Assembly (NCBI GenBank): GCA_028023455.1
Contig: JAQFVV010006476.1
Span: 742,001-806,000, forward strand
Direction: 5' to 3'
From: Epiperipatus broadwayi
Lineage: Eukaryota; Onychophora; Udeonychophora; Euonychophora; Peripatidae
DNA: 64,000 nt
Part shown: piece by piece, positions 13,061-21,828 of the stretch
Layout: every line of letters begins with the position of its first letter
How positions within the stretch are numbered: position 1 is the stretch's first letter
The notes under the pieces: model-generated
The model's input: the letters and a program-made list of their open reading frames with translations, nothing else
Databases searched by the model: none
Told to the model about the DNA's origin: nothing
Made by a program: the position numbers and the translations under genes

Positions 13061-13260
13061 ATATATATTGCTTATAATAACTTCTCTCGTATACATTTTA
13101 ATGCAAAAAATTTTTTTTAATAAAACTTCTTTATTTACCTGACAGTTTCAACTGTCCAGCAGTCTTCATCACTTGAAAGTCAGAAAAATGAAGTTTTATT
13201 AATTTTTTTTTTTTTTGCATTAAATTGTATATGAGAGAAATTATTATAAGCAATATATAT
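13061..13260. repeat. Fold-back element with decayed hammerhead in the spacer
   Basis: Arms of about 65 bp (13061-13125 and 13190-13260) are inverted copies (TTGCTTATAATAA with TTATTATAAGCAA). The spacer holds, on the minus strand, GTGATGA (13172-13166) and TTGAAAC (13151-13145) followed by TGTC. The core C3 is G, so it is probably inactive. Confidence 0.7.
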
Positions 13261-14091
13261 GAATAAAATAAAGAAGAATAAGAGAATTGCAATTTACTTG
13301 ACTTTCAAAATTTAGTGCATTATCTACTTAAACTACAATTTATATGGGGTTGTATTTATACAATTTTGGAGTCCACTACTATTAAATTGTACAACTCAAA
13401 GTAAAATTTATAAAATCTTAATACTTTGTCAAATTTATATTAGACTTTTCTCATCTGTAGGGCTGCAGGCCAGTGCCTCTATATAAACTATTTATAATTA
13501 TAAATTTATTATAAACTATATAATTTCAAATCTTGTCTAATGAACAAAATGCTGTTTCACTTCAGTATTCCTTTCCTTGCTAGATTGCTTGACCAACGCA
13601 AAAGTGACAGTAATTTAATAAGTAAAGTTGAGCTGAAATGTTTATTAGCAGTGTTTGACTCAGCAATCAAGATCAAAATTTTTATATAATGTTATGAAAA
13701 CAAAACATGTATAGAACACTGCCATATACTATATTAAAATAAAAATAGGTACGGAATTGCTAATAAAATTATGTTACATTAATTTTTTTCAATACTACTA
13801 TGATTTCACTTATAGCAAATATATGCCCAATTCATTGTTCAATGACAACTGCTAATCAAGATTGATGGCTTTGGATTCAAAATGATTCTTGATTTCATCA
13901 CATTCATAAAAGAAAACTTGCATCATCAAATTATTGTATGATCGCTATTGTATTCAAAAACTTATAAAGCATCTATTTTTAACTATCGTGAATTTTAATT
14001 ATTTCCGTTTATTTTCATCTCTATATTTTAAAACAATGGAAATATAATTTTATAAGCTAGACTTGAAATGCTTTTATTATTTACTAACTTC

Positions 14092-14575
14092 AGAATTAAT
14101 ATTTACTAAGGCAATAAACCTAAAGCATGTGCGGCTGAAAATGCGAAGGTAGGGACCTCTACAGGTCTTAACCGCAAGCTTACGCATTTTCAACCGCACA
14201 TGCTTTAGGTTTATTGCCTTAGTAAATATTACTTATGTAATCAATGTGCGTTAAATAAATTTATAATTACAACTTTAAATTATTGTAATAGATTTCTAAC
14301 TATAAGATCTTTCCATTGACTCGTAAATCGGAAGATTTCGCGAGTATTAATGTATAATAGGAATTGTGGATTTAATCAATGAAGTATTGAATAGCTCCAA
14401 GCTCTCAGATCTAACCACTTCAGCTTCACTTATTTATATAGAAAGTAGGTTGAAGTAAAGAAGGGTTTCCCTCTTCCAATGCATAAGCTTTTGGTTAAGA
14501 CCTGTAAAGGTCCCTATCTTCGCATTTTCAACTGCACATGCTTTAGGTTTATTGCCTTAGTAAATATTACTTACG
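14092..14575. repeat. Palindrome plus third copy, AAGCATGTGCGG family
   Basis: GGCAATAAACCTAAAGCATG occurs at about 14110 and its inverse at about 14195-14220, making a hairpin with a loop of about 45 bases. A third, partial copy lies at 14500-14575 in the inverse orientation. Confidence 0.7.
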
Positions 14576-14609
14576 TAATGATAAATTTATAATTATAACT
14601 TCAGAATTA

Positions 14610-14726
14610 TAAATACAATTTATCCAAAACACTTTTTAGCAAAAGCCTTTTATTGTACGTATATGCACATATCTTACAATAAAAGGCTTTTGCTAAAAAG
14701 TGGTTTGGATAAATTGTATTTATATA
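14610..14726. repeat. Perfect palindrome next to the LTR element
   Basis: Arms TACAATTTATCC...AAAAGCC and its inverse flank a loop of about 25 bases near 14665. It lies immediately outside the damaged 3' LTR end. Confidence 0.75.
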
Positions 14727-14756
14727 AGATATTACAGCAAAATAAAGGAAAGGGCA

Positions 14757-14911
14757 TAATATATAACTAAATAATTACACACAGTTAACATAACTAACAA
14801 ACTTTATTAACGACACGTTCTCTCACATCAGAGCGATGTCGCGTGCTCGCAAATCTCAGTTGTCACCGCTAGGCGTCAGTCCGCAATTATAGTACTAGCC
14901 ATAACATGACA
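14757..14911 (-). repeat. 3' LTR (end truncated)
   Basis: Matches the 5' LTR with scattered substitutions. The last ~17 bases are replaced by unrelated sequence. Confidence 0.85.
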
Positions 14912-14924
14912 ACTCTTTTTTTTT

Positions 14925-15139
14925 TAATTTTATTTACAAACATAGTCTTTTAAATGTACTGAAGGTCCTCTTCGGTTTGATTTTTCTCTCGGAACGTTCA
15001 ACTGGTATTCTCCTTATTGCTGTGCCATTATCACTTGATGTTGATGGTGGTGATTTCTCTCAGGTACAGGCAACTGTGTCTCCTCATCCAGTTCTAGTGA
15101 CTGTGGAGTTGTGAATCTTTCAGCTGTGTTTATTTTGAT
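14925..15139 (-). pseudogene. Pol C-terminal remnant
   Basis: After the coiled coil the frame reads TPQSLELDEETQLPVPE. A frameshift then gives a proline/serine-rich run and RRIPVERSERKIKPKRTF before TAA. A basic R-S-x-R-x-x-K-P tail is typical of the C-terminus of Gypsy Pol, downstream of integrase. It marks the 3' border of the deletion or replacement. Confidence 0.6.
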
Positions 15140-15660
15140 AAAATCAGCTTTGACAACTTTCAGTTCATTTGTTAATAAATCAATAGATTTTAATTTGCTG
15201 TTTTGTAATCGCAAATCCTGATGAACAACTGATAAACTGTGAAGATTGTCTTTAAGCTGTTGATATAATTCAGAATTCAAACTTTTTTCTTTCTCTAATT
15301 CTTCTACACTAGATTGATGTTTGTGAACTTTGATTCTTAGCACATTACATTCCTTTTCAAGTAATTCTTTATTGTAAATTGCTAGCCTGGAATTACCTTC
15401 AGTTTTTTTAACATCAACTTGCTTTTGATTACTTTCATCAATTTTGTATCTTTCTAACTCTTGAATTTTATTTTATAATTCTAACATTTCAGCTTCTATA
15501 TTAGTGATTTTATGCCATTCCTCTTCCTTTGCTAATTGAAATTTTCACTGTATTTCTCTCTCCTTTTCAATTAATTGATGGGATTGTTCTTCACCCAATT
15601 TCTTTAATATTTCATGTTGCAAACGAATATCTTCCAATTTATTTAATTCCTCACAGTAAT
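15140..15660 (-). pseudogene. Coiled-coil coding segment inside the LTR element (possible captured host gene)
   Basis: About 170 codons in one frame with only two in-frame stops (TGA near 15551, TAA near 15473) read as a continuous heptad-rich coiled coil, for example EELNKLEDIRLQHEILKKLG and, further on, LEEEK/ELYQQLKDNL-like repeats. Neither Gypsy Pol nor Gag normally has such a region here. It lies exactly where reverse transcriptase, RNase H and integrase are missing. I do not recognise the parent protein; golgin- or myosin-tail-like coiled coils are too generic to name. A lineage-specific element ORF is the alternative. Confidence 0.55.
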
Positions 15661-15872
15661 TTTTTATGTATACTTAGTGGAATTAATGTTGGATCTACTC
15701 CTTCATAACAACCCACACCTTGAAAAACATCTTTGTTTGTCTCATATATAGGCTTAAAGTTTTCATTTTCTTTTACTTCCTGTGTTTTAATACTTTTATT
15801 ATCTTTTATACACTTTGTTATTTTATCTTTATTGCTAGATATATTTTGATCATTTTTACTTTTATTTTTCAT
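15651..15872 (-). CDS. Pol N-terminal linker remnant
   Basis: 73 codons, lysine-rich at first, then a DVFQGVGCYEG motif that resembles the linker between protease and reverse transcriptase in Ty3/Gypsy Pol ('..FEGLG..'). A DPTLIPL segment follows, after which the expected reverse transcriptase should start. The frame breaks and coiled-coil sequence begins instead. Confidence 0.55.
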   Translation of the reverse strand: MKNKSKNDQNISSNKDKITKCIKDNKSIKTQEVKENENFKPIYETNKDVFQGVGCYEGVDPTLIPLSIHKKLL

Positions 15873-15881
15873 AGTTACTTT

Positions 15882-17045
15882 TTAAACTCTAATTTTGTTG
15901 CGTTTAATTAAACCTAATAATTCACAATCACGGCCACTAAAAAGTGTTGGTTCGTCTTCTTTTATTATTATAAAACGCAAATTATGCAGGTCTTTGTTTA
16001 TTTTGCATTGTAATTTTGCTTTTCCTATTGGGGTAAGAAATGATCCTCCAAAAGCGCGTAATTTCTTCTTTGTTTTGTATATTATTGGTTGTGGATGAAT
16101 ATTATTGAGCACTTTTTTAGACATAATGTTTACATCAGCTCCTGTGTCTATTTTTATTTTTACGTTATTGTTATCTAATAAAATGTGTTCATACCAGCCA
16201 TTACATGAATGAGTTGAGTCTACACGTCTGACGTATCCAATTGTGTTTTCAACACCACTGGTATATGATGAATCCGATGTCGTAGCATCGTGTACTTCGT
16301 TCACATAACGTCCATTTCTATTAATATTTTTATAATACCTTGGGTATGAGCGTTTTTGTGTTAAAATTTTATGGTCGTAGCTTCTCGTACGGCAATTATT
16401 GGCAAAGTGATTTAACTTTCCACAATTATAGCATTTTTTACCAAATGCTGGACACTCATGTTTTGGATGATTACGGTTGCACTTTTGACAATTGCGAATG
16501 TTTGGATTTTTCGCTATTACATTAATACATAGTTCAGTCTTTCCCAGTAATTCATTTTTGAGTCTTCTAGATTCATGTCCACGTATTATTTCCAGTGCTT
16601 TTTCTAATGTAATATTTCCTTTTTCAAATAGTCTGTCTTTTAGTCCTTCTTCTTTTTGTACCATTATTATTCTATCGCGGAGAATATTTTGTTTTTGATC
16701 GCCGAAGTCAGCTTTTTCAACTACTACTTTCAAGCGAGTAAGAAAATGATCAATCGATTCTCCCTCGTATGGTTCCATTGTATATGCATTTATTCTGTCA
16801 TATAATGTTGTTTTCCTGGTGTTAAAATACTTATCCATTTGGTTTAAGACGGATAAAAATTTTGTTTTATCTTCTGGATTCGCGTGATCTAATGTTTTTA
16901 TTACATCTTTCCCTTCTTTTCCAATGAGATGACGTAATATTCCTAATTTTACTTTATCAGATTTCATATCGTTTTCTGTTGCTTCTAGGAAATTTAGGAA
17001 TATTTCTTTCCAATCAGTCCAGTTGATTGACATATTTCCTTCCAT
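15882..17045 (-). CDS. Retrotransposon Gag-protease polyprotein
   Basis: Uninterrupted 387-codon frame. The N-terminal half is a Gag capsid-like region (WKEIFLNFLEAT, then a DHFLTRLKVVVEKADFG block). Two zinc knuckles follow, one CX2CX3HX4C (CQKC...H...C) and one CX2CX4HX4C (CYNC...H...C). The C-terminal third is a retropepsin-like aspartic protease with the active-site motif IDTGADVNIM and a later flap-like region. The frame ends just before the Pol linker that continues at 15872. It encodes particle assembly and maturation functions for retrotransposition. The intact frame contrasts with the broken coding downstream, which suggests either recent insertion or selection on Gag. Confidence 0.88.
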   Translation of the reverse strand: MEGNMSINWTDWKEIFLNFLEATENDMKSDKVKLGILRHLIGKEGKDVIKTLDHANPEDKTKFLSVLNQMDKYFNTRKTTLYDRINAYTMEPYEGESIDHFLTRLKVVVEKADFGDQKQNILRDRIIMVQKEEGLKDRLFEKGNITLEKALEIIRGHESRRLKNELLGKTELCINVIAKNPNIRNCQKCNRNHPKHECPAFGKKCYNCGKLNHFANNCRTRSYDHKILTQKRSYPRYYKNINRNGRYVNEVHDATTSDSSYTSGVENTIGYVRRVDSTHSCNGWYEHILLDNNNVKIKIDTGADVNIMSKKVLNNIHPQPIIYKTKKKLRAFGGSFLTPIGKAKLQCKINKDLHNLRFIIIKEDEPTLFSGRDCELLGLIKRNKIRV

Positions 17046-17205
17046 AGATAGCGGTTATTGTAAAAACGATCGAATTGTAACGCCATTTTGTATATCGACA
17101 AAAATGATATGAAAAAAAAAATTGCTATTAAAAACAATTTTTATCACTCTTTAAATACTCACTGTTTTATACATTAGAAATATTTTTTTTTACTAATATT
17201 TCATT

Positions 17206-17223
17206 GATTCACTCCTGACACCA
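17206..17223 (-). promoter_or_regulatory. Primer-binding site, tRNA-Leu type
   Basis: TGGTGTCAGGAGTGAATC follows the LTR with no gap. TGTCAGGAGTG complements the 3' end typical of animal tRNA-Leu, with CCA pairing to TGG. Confidence 0.7.
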
Positions 17224-17397
17224 TGTTATGTTCTTGGCCGTAATATATAACTAAATAATTACACACAGTTAACGTAACTGACAAACATTATTAAACTACT
17301 GCATTCTCTAATGTAAGAGCGATGTCGCGTGCTCGCAAATCTCAGTTGTCACCGCTAAGCGTCAGTCCGCAATTATATTACTAGCCATAACATGACA
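17224..17397 (-). repeat. 5' LTR
   Basis: 174 bp, starts TGTCATGTTATGGC and ends GAACATAACA directly before the primer-binding site. It shares about 155 bp with 14757-14911. Confidence 0.85.
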
Positions 17398-18186
17398 GGT
17401 ATAACCGGATTTAAAACCAAGATTTTTTTTTTCGAGAAATTCTTACATATCTTAACCAATATTTCTTATTTTTATTATTGTCAAGGACATTCTTAACATT
17501 ATAATGATACTTATTAAATAAAATACTTAATAAATTTATGAAAAAAATTAACTAAACTAATATAATCTTTACTCTGTGCATTACTTTGAAAATTATTGAA
17601 CTATTTATTATTATAACAAATTTAATTAATTCAACTTTCTTATAAAGAAATGGCTGTAATCATTATTTCATTTTCATCTTTAATAAAAACATTACTGGAT
17701 AAAAATTCCATCTTTAATAATTATTATACCTAAAGACTTAAAATTCAAAGTAACTCATGATAGTAAATTTAATACATAATAAAAAATTAAATTATGATTA
17801 ATAGAGACTATATCTGATGGATAACTAAAAAAATCCACAATTTTGACTGATCAAGCTTCTATAAAAGATTAATATAGATAATACATTAAATTGTTACATT
17901 TTCATTTACCATTGTCAATCTTCCTCCACTTACAACTTTGACACCATCCATTTCAGATAAGTACAATAATGATTATTACTAATCATTTTCGAAACTAGAG
18001 GTTATCTCTAGCACAGATATAAACTTTAAACATCAGTTAAAGATTAATATATCTGATTTTTTTTTAAAAAAAATTAGACACACGGAGTTATTCACCCTTC
18101 TCTGTCCCGTATCTAATATCTTTACAGATATAATAAACACCTCCATACTTCCCCATTCTTTTCAAATTCATATAATAAAGACAAAT

Positions 18187-18240
18187 GACCCCCCAAGATG
18201 CATTTTGTGTTGAAACAGCACTCGTCAGTTGGCCCAGGTC
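18187..18240 (-). ncRNA. Decayed hammerhead, family H3
   Basis: CTGACGA (18228-18222), stem GTGCT/AACAC region, then AAAA where GAAA is needed. Stem I GACC...CCAA with TTGG...GGTC is kept. The G12 to A change should inactivate it. Confidence 0.55.
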
Positions 18241-18629
18241 ACTATCTCATATATATATCTATTATATGCAAAGTATTTATCTAGATTAAATTGTTACATT
18301 TTCATTTGCCATTGTCAAACTCCCTCCACTCACAACTTTGACGACATCGATTTCAGATAAATACAGGATTATTCCTAATCATTTTCGAAACTATCTCTAG
18401 CACAGATATAAACTTTAAACCTCAGTTAAAGATTAATATTTATAGACATAATGAACACTGCTAGAGATAATCTAGTTTCGAAAATGATTAGTAATAATCA
18501 TTATTGTACTTATCTGAAATGGATGGCGTCAAAGTTGTGAGTGGAGGAACTTTGACAATGGTAAATGAAAATGTAACAATTTACTCTAGATAAATACTCT
18601 TTATATAAAAGATATATATGAGAGATAGT

Positions 18630-18675
18630 GACCTGAGCCAACTGCTGCTTTAGCACGAAATGCATCTTGGGGGTC
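18630..18675 (+). ncRNA. Decayed hammerhead, family H3
   Basis: AGCACGAAA (18652-18660) and stem I GACC...CCAA with TTGG...GGTC are kept, but the ATGAG part of the core is deleted after CTG. Confidence 0.55.
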
Positions 18676-19029
18676 ATTTGTCTTTTATTATATCTTTATG
18701 TGAATTTAAAAAGTATGGAGGTGTTTATTATATCTATAATAATACATTAACAGAAATTATACATTTAAAAGAAAATTTTATGGAACTTGTGAGCTAAAAA
18801 TAAGATCTTTAGCACCTAAACTGACCAATGTATAATAATATATATAAAGATGTTGAAATGTATTTATTTGCATGCTTATATATAAAATAGTTTACAAGTA
18901 ATGAAATATTGTAGAAATAAAACTTAATAATAATAATTAATCTTATTTTTTCATCACATGATCATCTCTTATTCTAGCACATAACTGGCATCTACTGAAT
19001 ACTCAGGGTGGCACTACATTATGGAGGTC

Positions 19030-20700
19030 AGATAGGCGTATAGGAAATAGTTTGTTTGTAGTTACACAGCTTATGGAGATGAGTAGGAATTCAGGTAGAT
19101 CATTATATATGAGTTTTATGGTTGTAGAGAAAGCATATGATAGAGTAAATAGAAATAGATTATGGGTAAGGTTAGCCAATTTGGGAATGGATGAAGCTTT
19201 AGTAAATATTAAGAAATTATATGAAAATAATTATTATACTTACCAGTTAGGGGATATAGAATCAGTTAAAGTTAAAAATGGAGTGGGATTAAGGCAAGGA
19301 TGCCCTATGTCACCTATTTTGTTTTTGAGTGAAATGGAGAAAGCAATAGAAAGACTAGGTAGAGGGGTAGAGATACCATTAATAGGTGGCAAGGGCGTAT
19401 ATATTTTGTCGGGTCTTTTTTTTTGCAGATGATATCTTTTTGTGTGCAGAAAGAAGAGAAGATATGGAAATTATGTTGAGGACATGTGCAAGGGTGGGTA
19501 AAGAGATGGGGATTAAATTTAGTGAAGAAAAATCAAATATAATGATGGTTAATACTGGGGAAAGAGAAGATGTAGAATTTTTATTGGGGGATATAAAGTT
19601 AAGTGTGGTGGATAGATATAGGTATTTGAGAATCATCTTATGTAATCAGGAAAATTGCTTGAATGATTGGGAGAAAAGAAAGGGTTTGTTAAAGAAACTA
19701 ACAGTATTTTCATATAATAAATATGATGTAGCTAGAATAGTATGGAAGGGAGTTGCAGTAGCAGGGTTAACATATGGTAATGATGCATTATGGGTTAGTA
19801 AAAGAGTTTTAGATTATTTAGAGAAAGTACAAAGGGAAGTAGGAAGAGATGCAGAGATGTGGACAGCAAAGGAGGCAATTCAAGGAGAAATGGGATGGTC
19901 AAGTTTTTATATGAGAGGTGCAAAAAGTAAAATGAAAATGTTTGGTAGGTTGCAGTTTATGGATAGTAAAAGAATAGCAAAAATAGTGTTCAATTGGGTT
20001 ATGAGTAAAGGGCAGGGAACAAATGGGTGAGAAAGGTAATGTGGTATGCGAAAGATTTGGATAAAGAATTTATATCAATATACTTGTATAAAAGATGGGA
20101 TGATTATGTTAGGAGGATTGTTGAGTGTTATAGTGGTAAGGAATGTGAGAAAAGAATAGAAGCATTAATAAAAAATAGGGAGTTGGAAAGATGGAGAACT
20201 AGTATGGAGGGTAAGGAGTTTAAATATATATAGAAGTGAACGGAATATTGCATGCGAGTTAATTTATGATAATAGTAAGGAAATTAGTTTATTATTTAAG
20301 ACTCGAACGGGATCTTTAGCAACAAGAGAATATACATGTAAATGGAAAACCATGGATAATTTAGTGCGCAAATTGTGTAAGGAGGGTATAGAAAATATTA
20401 GGCATCTGTTGATTGAATGTAAATGCTTGAACGCAGAAAGGGTACAGATAATGAAGTTATGGGAAAATAGACATGAACAAAGTGACTATACAGAAAGTGA
20501 GTTATTAGTTTTTATTTTGGGTTTGTGAAGAGATAAGGGGGGTTTAGATATAAAGGCCATAGAGTTAACAAAGATTATGTTGTGGAAATGGGATGGTGCA
20601 GAATATGGGAAGACTTAAGAGAGGGGAATGGAGAATAAAATGGCTAACAGGTTTATCTGGGCATAATTGCTGAGATTCTTGACTTCGTTTAAGGAGAAGC
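19030..20700 (+). pseudogene. LINE reverse transcriptase (5'-truncated, three frames)
   Basis: Starts mid-RT with EKAYDRVNRNRLW, then VGLRQGCPMSPILF. The catalytic FADD motif follows at about 19428 in another frame. The frame changes at a T9 run just before it, and again near 20030. The last part encodes RTGSLATREYTCKWK and a C-terminal cysteine/histidine motif (ENIRHLLIECKCLN), typical of several LINE clades, before a stop near 20528. Clade not resolved. The sequence upstream (18951-19024) belongs to repeat family H1. Coding quality is higher than in the RTE relics, so it is younger. Confidence 0.8.
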
Positions 20701-21688
20701 CAAAAATACATCACATCACAGCTTATTTTTTCATGTTCTTTACATTTTATCCAGGATTATCTTTTTTATTGTTGAGATGTAATGTTTATTATCCAAATGT
20801 TTGTTATTTAGTCTATTATGAATTTTGATTTTATTGTATTCATTAAATTTAAACCACATTCTCAATAGATGCTGGAAGCTTGAAAAGTTGTATAAAATCA
20901 AAAAGTTTTTTATATTCTTGGTCTAATTTTAAGACAATTAAATTATTAAATGATTTGATTACTCCAATTTTTTATTTTTCTAAAAATTTCAAATTATCAT
21001 ATTGTTCTAAAATTGTATGTAAGCTTATATGGGTTTTATCATTATTTGTTAGAGATTCGTATTTTATAAATAGATATTGTAGACTCTTCCATGCTATATA
21101 TTTAAATATTTTTCATTTCAAAAGAGTCCAAGACATTTCATTCATTTATATCTTCCTCTGGAAATCTAATATCCAAATGATTACAAAACAGTTGAATAAA
21201 TTTAAGTTTTGACAAAGTATTTATATAATCATTGCAATCAAAAATTATTTGAACGTCCAAACTCTAGGAGTTATCTACATATTGCGCTCTTAGTTTATTA
21301 ATCTTTGCTTTTGCAAGTTGGTGTCATTCCATTGAGGATAAATTAGTTCTTTGCAAAGTTATATTTTGGAGAAGCTACTCAATATTGTGAATTTTTCAGT
21401 GTGTTGTATACAGTAACTTATTAAAATGTACTTTCTCTAACTAAAGTATTTAATATTTATACCCATCATATTTCATTGAGAGGTCTGAATAATATAACTC
21501 AGTTTCTGGAATGTTGATCAAATCTTAAGTTTTTTAATTCTTGTACATGAATTATTAAACATTATATATATTGTCTTTAAAAAGATTTCAATGTCCTTAA
21601 TAACTGGAACCTGTTTTCATGCATCATCTATTCCCAAGATTTTCCCTGTGACCACACTGCCATTGAACTACATGTGTAATATTATTTA

Positions 21689-21828
21689 ATATTGAATTTC
21701 AAAAATCTTACACGCTTTCACTTTTCAGCAAAAAAACTTATTATTGATTACAGTTTCGACTGTACCATGCAGTCTTCATCAGATCTACAATAAGTGAAAG
21801 CATGTAAGATTTTTGAAATTCAATATTA
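21689..21828. repeat. Fold-back element centred on an intact hammerhead
   Basis: Arms AATATTGAATTTCAAAAATC...GCTTTCACTT and their inverse lie on both sides. The ribozyme occupies the centre on the minus strand. Confidence 0.8.
21736..21795 (-). ncRNA. Hammerhead ribozyme (type I), complete
   Basis: On the minus strand: 5' stem-I strand ACTTATTGTAGAT (21795-21783), CTGATGA (21782-21776), one A, stem II GACTG/CAGTC with loop CATGGTA, GAAAC (21757-21753), T, GTA (cleavage after 21749), then the 3' stem-I strand ATCAATAATAAGT. Stem I gives about 12 pairs with one A-A mismatch and one G-T pair. All invariant core bases are present. The single unpaired A before stem II and the minimal stem III are features I also associate with Penelope-element ribozymes. 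Confidence 0.82.

Larger units (their letters stand above)
14757..17397 (-). mobile_element. LTR retrotransposon (Ty3/Gypsy-like) with a coiled-coil segment replacing most of Pol
   Basis: Direct LTRs at 17224-17397 and 14757-14911 flank, on the minus strand, a primer site, Gag-protease, a short Pol linker, about 500 bp of coiled-coil coding sequence, a Pol C-terminal remnant and the 3' LTR. Reverse transcriptase, RNase H and integrase core are absent, so it is non-autonomous. The 5' LTR runs from TGTCATG to CATAACA. The 3' LTR lacks about 17 outer bases, so a target duplication cannot be read. At 2.64 kb it is about half the length of a full element. Confidence 0.85.
17880..18760. repeat. Nested inverted and direct repeats with two decayed hammerheads
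   Basis: Segment 17885-18055 is repeated directly at 18287-18450 and inverted at 18470-18590. Segment 18100-18260 is inverted at 18600-18750 (TATGGAGGTGTTTATTATATC and its reverse). Decayed ribozymes sit at 18187-18240 (minus) and 18630-18675 (plus). Confidence 0.75.

Noticed and set aside
14108-14230. Possible hammerhead at GGCTGAAAATGCGAAGG
   Set aside because: No GAAAC downstream and stem pairing does not fit; kept only as a palindrome.
20880-21212. 110-codon hydrophobic frame
   Set aside because: Composition matches random AT-rich translation; no motif or splice context.
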